Below, in pieces: positions 60,076 to 64,000 of a stretch of DNA of 64,000 nt (position 1 is the stretch's first letter; every line of letters begins with the position of its first letter). The stretch covers positions 87,108,739 to 87,172,738 of the forward strand of contig NC_090728.1 of NCBI RefSeq assembly GCF_036898095.1. Reading direction: 5' to 3'. Source of the stretch: Palaemon carinicauda (lineage: Eukaryota; Arthropoda; Malacostraca; Decapoda; Palaemonidae). A program made the position numbers and the translations under genes. The notes under the pieces were generated by a model. It ran no database searches. It saw only the letters and a program-made list of their open reading frames with translations, and had not been told where the DNA came from.

Positions 60076-61553
60076 TCATAACTTAATGTTTCTAATGGAG
60101 GGGGAAAAGAGAGATGGAGGTCTCTCTCTTTCGCGATTAATAGATGGTGGGATTATAGGTTTTTGCACCTTTCCCACAACAGGTGCATCCGGTAAGTTGG
60201 TCCTAAGTTGAACCTCCATCAAATCAGGCAAGGTCATGGCCTGAGAGAGGTTTGTACTAGTTTTTGTAATGGGGGACGAAGGCTGTACAGCAATAGGCAA
60301 CACCCTAGTGTTAATACACCGTGGTAAAGCCTCAGGAGGTAATATGGTTACCTCGTTATTTGACATTCTATCAGATGGTATACTTCTTTTTCTAGAGCTA
60401 TTGGCAGTACTAGGTTGGTTTGATTTTAATGCCTTAGCATAGGTATTTGATTTATTCAATAGTCTTTTGGCATGTCCCACACTTATATGTTTTAAATTTG
60501 ATTTGTTGTGGGCAGCTTTCTCCAACTTATTAGCTCGCAGCTCTTGTCTGTAGATTTATGATTTGAGTTGCAATTTGAATACCTCTAAGTGCACATTCTC
60601 CATGGTAAGATTTGGAGCAAATACCACATATTTTCTCATTTTTGCAAACCTTAGACGGGTACCCAAATTTAGAACAATTAAAGCATTGCAGTGGCTTCTG
60701 CTTGAATGGTCTTACTTTAATAATTTCGTTTTCAATAATAATATGGAAAGGTACATCAGCATCCTGGAATGTAAGGATTATCATTGATGTATCTGGGACT
60801 TTGTGAACTTTCCATACATTTAGTGGACACATGGCCAGTATCTCCTCCTCTGTAAATTCATACAGATCTCTGTTAAAAACTAACCCCCCTCTGTAGCTAA
60901 AATTTAGGTGGGGTTTGACATCCAACTTAATATCATCATTAGATGTTTTTATGTTGAACAGTATTACAGACTGAGTACTTGATTTGGCATGGATTAGGAA
61001 ACTACTTTTTCCAAAACGAGATATATCGCCCGGTTCAATAGTTCCTACTTTTTTTTATGAATCTATTTGCATATTTCAAAATAATTCCCTGTAACTTCTT
61101 TTGATTCAGCTATAAGCCACACTGGTGGTTTTGGCTTTCTCTGGGAGGGTATTACTAAATCAGCTTCTTTTTCCAACCAATCGGCAAGCCCATATACATC
61201 CAAATTCTTTGATACCTTATAGCAGAGAGCAGCCGCGCCATTCAAGTTATTAATTTTAGTATATTCATGTTACTTATTGCACTAAATGCTTCGTCATACC
61301 TATTGTAAGATATCCACGAATCCCATTTTTCATCTTCAAGTTTCATCCTTATTTCTTTTATACATCCCTAGCACTCAAATGCTTTATATAGATCATCGCA
61401 GTTCGTCTCTATTGGAATTTGGGTAACATGAAGGATTCGAAGTTTCCTTGTGTTACCCAAATTACTCGATTTTGGAATAATAGTAGAATGGTCCTTTCCC
61501 GTCCTGAGGTCATCAACAGAACTTTCCCTATTTACATTATTAGAGGTCGTCAA
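60076..61553 (-). pseudogene. LINE-C ORF1 (gag-like), decayed
   Basis: Starts MTTSNNVNRESSVDDL. An RRM-like segment (RKLRILHVTQIPIETNCDDL) follows, then LADWLEKEADLVIPSQRK and WLIAESKEVTGNYFEIC. Zinc knuckles are visible in CFNCSKFGYPSKVCK and CGICSKSYHGEC (60,530-60,925). A basic/Ser-rich tail (60,076-60,525) ends it. RRM-like plus CCHC knuckles fits ORF1 of I-like and jockey-like LINEs. Frames are broken at least three times. Confidence 0.78.
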
Positions 61554-62197
61554 CAGTGCCGGGGGGGGGGGGGGTTTGGTTGTTGTTAGTCAGCAAATCC
61601 AAGGGATGGAGAGTCAGTGTTTGAAGGGTCCATAGTTAAGGGTGGGATTTTATTTGTTTTTTGTTGGTTGTTTTGTTGGTTTATCCCCTTGAGAATTTTA
61701 AGAGAGTATCATACATTGGAAAGTAAATTTGCATTCTCCACTATCGGCACAATGAAAGTATACTTCCCAGATGGCCCACTCCATACCCTACCCGAAGTAC
61801 AGCACCAAAACAGATATAGAGGCACAAGTGTAAGCTAAACCCGCCTGTTAGGACTGAGACCAAGGAAATATGGAATCATTCTCTCCATATCTGTAATGAT
61901 GGGCTTCTGGCTAGAAGCCAAGAGTCCCACCTCAAGGACTGGATCCCCCCGGATTCCGATGACCCAACTCCTGAGAGTAGTTCTGCCAAAAAGGTCCAAA
62001 CCATCTTCGGGATGGCTGAGATCATTCAATACTCTCATATATAGCTCTGAATGCAAATACCTCCCAACCGTGAGCCCTTTTCCCATTCATCTAAGCAGGC
62101 AGTAATAACGAATGTGGAAATATCCATGCCATTTAAATAAAATAAAAATAAATAGATAAATAAATAAATGAACAAACAATATATATACAGTATAGAA

Positions 62198-62261
<64 letters not shown>

Positions 62262-62506
62262 GTAAACTTAAGAGAAATAATACACAGAGTTAGGACAGCA
62301 AGAGAAAAGAAAGTTGATAAAACTAGGAGAAGTTCAAAGTAATATTGAGCAGAAGAAACAGAGGAAAGGGAGAGAAATTTAGGTTCGAACTTGGGGAGCA
62401 ATTTCCCCAAGTTCGAGAGCCCTCTTGCCCGTCACAATTCAACAATATGAAGAAACCACATGACTGTGTCAAGGCATTCTCTAGTTAAGGGGGTGCCCGT
62501 TACTGG

Positions 62507-62842
62507 CGATGGGGTTAGTACTAGTCTATGGGAGTGGTTGTCTGTACCAGTGTCTTATGGCACATAGGACATTGGCGGCAATGCCGTAACCCCCTGGGGC
62601 TGTCAGTACTTCCAGCAACGTCGGTACCTATACGGCATATGCCTTTCTGTCCTTTTTATCTCAGACCGCCTTACATAACCTAAGGTGGGTTCTCTACTGA
62701 CTGTATGTGAATTCAACTACAGATCAACATAAAGGCCTTACTCTTTCAACTTTTGAGGCATCTTTATGTATGGTGGGCCTGGGAACTCCTTTTACAAAAG
62801 TCTTCTAGGCCCCGCCATGGAAATAACCACTACATATGGTTA
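62507..62842 (+). mobile_element. Continuation of DIRS leader fragment 3
   Basis: After the second copy of the LINE-C target duplication, sequence of the same type continues (ggcggcaatgccgtaac, gtcggtacctatacggc), consistent with one DIRS leader split by LINE-C. It ends at the TA before the MITE at 62,843. Confidence 0.6.
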
Positions 62843-63249
62843 AAGTGAACCCTCGTTTATCGCGGTAGATAGGTTCCAGACGCGGCCGCGATAGGTGAAA
62901 ATCCGCGAAGTAGTGACACCATATTTACCTATTTATTCAACATGTATATTCAGACTTTTAAAACCTTCCCTTGTACGTAGTACTGTTAACAAACTACCCT
63001 TTAATGTACAGAACACTTAATGCATGTACTACAGTACCCTAAACTAAAACAGGCACAAATATTAAAGGTGATTTTATATCATGCGTTTCCTAAACATGCT
63101 AAAAAGCACGATAAAAAATGGCAACCAATGTTTTGTTTACGTTTATCTCTGATCATAATGAAGAAACAAACTGGAGGTAGAGCTTTGCTTATTACCCAGA
63201 CATATTTCCCATACTTTTCCCTTAGAACTACATCACATCTTCCTACTTT

Positions 63250-63298
<49 letters not shown>
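62843..63298. mobile_element. MITE with TIR (c)agtgaaccctcg, copy 2, broken
   Basis: The first 408 bases are nearly identical to 38,648-39,055. The first C is mutated to A. Its (TA)n core (63,253-63,298) is cut by the element starting at 63,299, so the right half is beyond the window or lost. Confidence 0.85.
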
Positions 63299-63301
<3 letters not shown>

Positions 63302-64000
63302 TGGAACCTCTACATACGAATTTAATCCGTTCCAGAACCAACTTCGGATGTAGAAATTGATCGGATGTCGAAACGAATTTTCCCATAAGAATACATTGAA
63401 ATAGGATTAATCCGTGGTTGAGCCCAAAAACCTATGATAACTTCTTAATAAACTACTACACATAATTTTCCCATGAGAATAATGAACACTAAATTAGATA
63501 ATAGACATGTAAATAAGAAGAATAGACATGTAAATAAGAAGAATTAGCAAAAAATGATAAATAAGAAACGGGTTTTTAGCGTCACTTTACCTTAGAAACT
63601 CCAGCGCAGGTGTTGTTCGTCTTCGCTACGCAGAGAGGAGAGAGGAGACGGACGGACGGCGAGGAGGTAGAGAGGTTAACTACGATAAACGTAACACTAC
63701 CGTAACTTATTCTAACTTACACTAAGTGAACTTTAACATAACTTAGCTTATTTTTTTTTTATTTTTATATTTTATATTTTTTTTTACATTTTCTTTTTTT
63801 CTTTTTGATGATTACGTAATTTTAATCACTATCACTTACATTTAAAATTGACTGAATTTCTTTTGCTTCACTCTTTTCCGTTTTCTGTGTTTCACTTTCT
63901 TCCTCTTCACTCTTTGCCGTTTTCTTCGGTTCACTTACATCCTCTTCATCGCGAGTTCGCTTCGCAGTTTTTTTAAAGAAAGCATCGATAGATAATTGCT
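63299..64000 (-). mobile_element. Tigger-like element, partial (window edge)
   Basis: Left TIR cagtggaacctctacatac at 63,299 inside a TA array, subterminal units ttccagaacc and cggatgt, and a transposase C-terminus on the minus strand near the window end. The rest lies outside the window. Confidence 0.8.
63822..64000 (-). CDS. Tigger-like transposase, C-terminal end (partial)
   Basis: Reading leftwards from 63,998: QLSIDAFFKKTAKRTRDEED, then SEPKKTAKSEEEE and KEIQSILNVSDSD with a TAA at 63,822-63,824. 58 codons are open to the window edge. QLSIDAFF aligns with KQLTIDQFF of the intact transposase at 37.9 kb, and the acidic/Lys-rich tail is typical. It has no ATG because the gene starts beyond the window. 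The family differs from the 36-38 kb one (different TIR and tail). Whether the rest is intact cannot be seen. Confidence 0.8.
   Translation of the reverse strand, partial: QLSIDAFFKKTAKRTRDEEDVSEPKKTAKSEEEESETQKTEKSEAKEIQSILNVSDSD

Larger units (their letters stand above)
55997..62498 (-). mobile_element. LINE-C: full-length I-like LINE, 6.5 kb, with TSD
   Basis: Bounded by the direct repeat gttactgg (55,989-55,996 and 62,499-62,506). On the minus strand: 5' UTR with a TA array (62,206-62,260), ORF1 (about 61,553-60,076), ORF2 (endonuclease, RT, RNase H and zinc motif, about 59,811-56,150), 3' UTR, and a tail of tcaatcaatcaatcaa units. Both genes are broken. It carries a 55-bp secondary insertion at 58,658. 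Confidence 0.87.

Overview
This is eukaryotic nuclear DNA, almost certainly from a decapod crustacean (shrimp-like); that is an inference. It rests on very long (TA)n and (CT)n arrays, several interspersed repeat families I recognise from decapod sequence, abundant DIRS-type tyrosine-recombinase retrotransposons, I-like LINEs with RNase H, and many TA-flanked Tigger/pogo-like elements. There are no bacterial operons, ribosome binding sites or CRISPR arrays, and I recognised no tRNA or rRNA gene. Only one likely host gene is visible: a macro (ADP-ribose-binding) domain gene with two 3' exons at 18,806-19,789.

Layout. 1-1,245: 3' end of a non-LTR retrotransposon. 2,478-4,447 (-): decayed member of a multicopy protein family carrying a TGCDTVSAF motif. 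8,312-10,177: MULE-type DNA transposon (Phantom-like, FLYWCH domain) with long terminal inverted repeats (TIRs) and an 11-bp target duplication. 10,312-18,748: full-length DIRS element (DIRS-A), which ends 57 bp upstream of the first visible macro-gene exon. 20,493-22,271: internally deleted Tigger-like element carrying a 301-bp piggyBac-like MITE. 22,494-33,290 (-): hAT transposase gene split by a second full-length DIRS element (DIRS-B, 24,024-32,878). 33,381-38,629: TIR-bounded element containing an intact Tigger transposon (35,968-38,472) with a 625-codon open transposase. 38,648-41,903: two more TIR elements separated by a TA array. 41,904-43,527: two tandem DIRS left ends in reverse orientation. 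43,528-47,476 (-): 5' half of an I-like LINE. 47,477-52,328: no genes, but large palindromes. 52,329-54,337 (-): 3' ends of I-like LINEs. 54,338-62,842: DIRS left end interrupted by a full-length 6.5-kb LINE (55,997-62,498). 62,843-64,000: second copy of the 38.6-kb MITE, then a Tigger-like element running off the window.

How the parts relate. The window is a stack of nested insertions whose order can be read from flanks and target duplications: DIRS-B into hAT, Tigger into a TIR element, piggyBac MITE into a Tigger derivative, LINE into a DIRS leader, and a 55-bp LINE tail into that LINE. Both complete DIRS elements keep the diagnostic inverted ends and the internal complementary region, and their recombinase reading frames keep the R, HxxR and Y residues, while their RT/RNase H frames carry stops or frameshifts. 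The most unusual single observation is a textbook 147-bp spliceosomal intron inside the gag-like gene of DIRS-A that is absent from DIRS-B.
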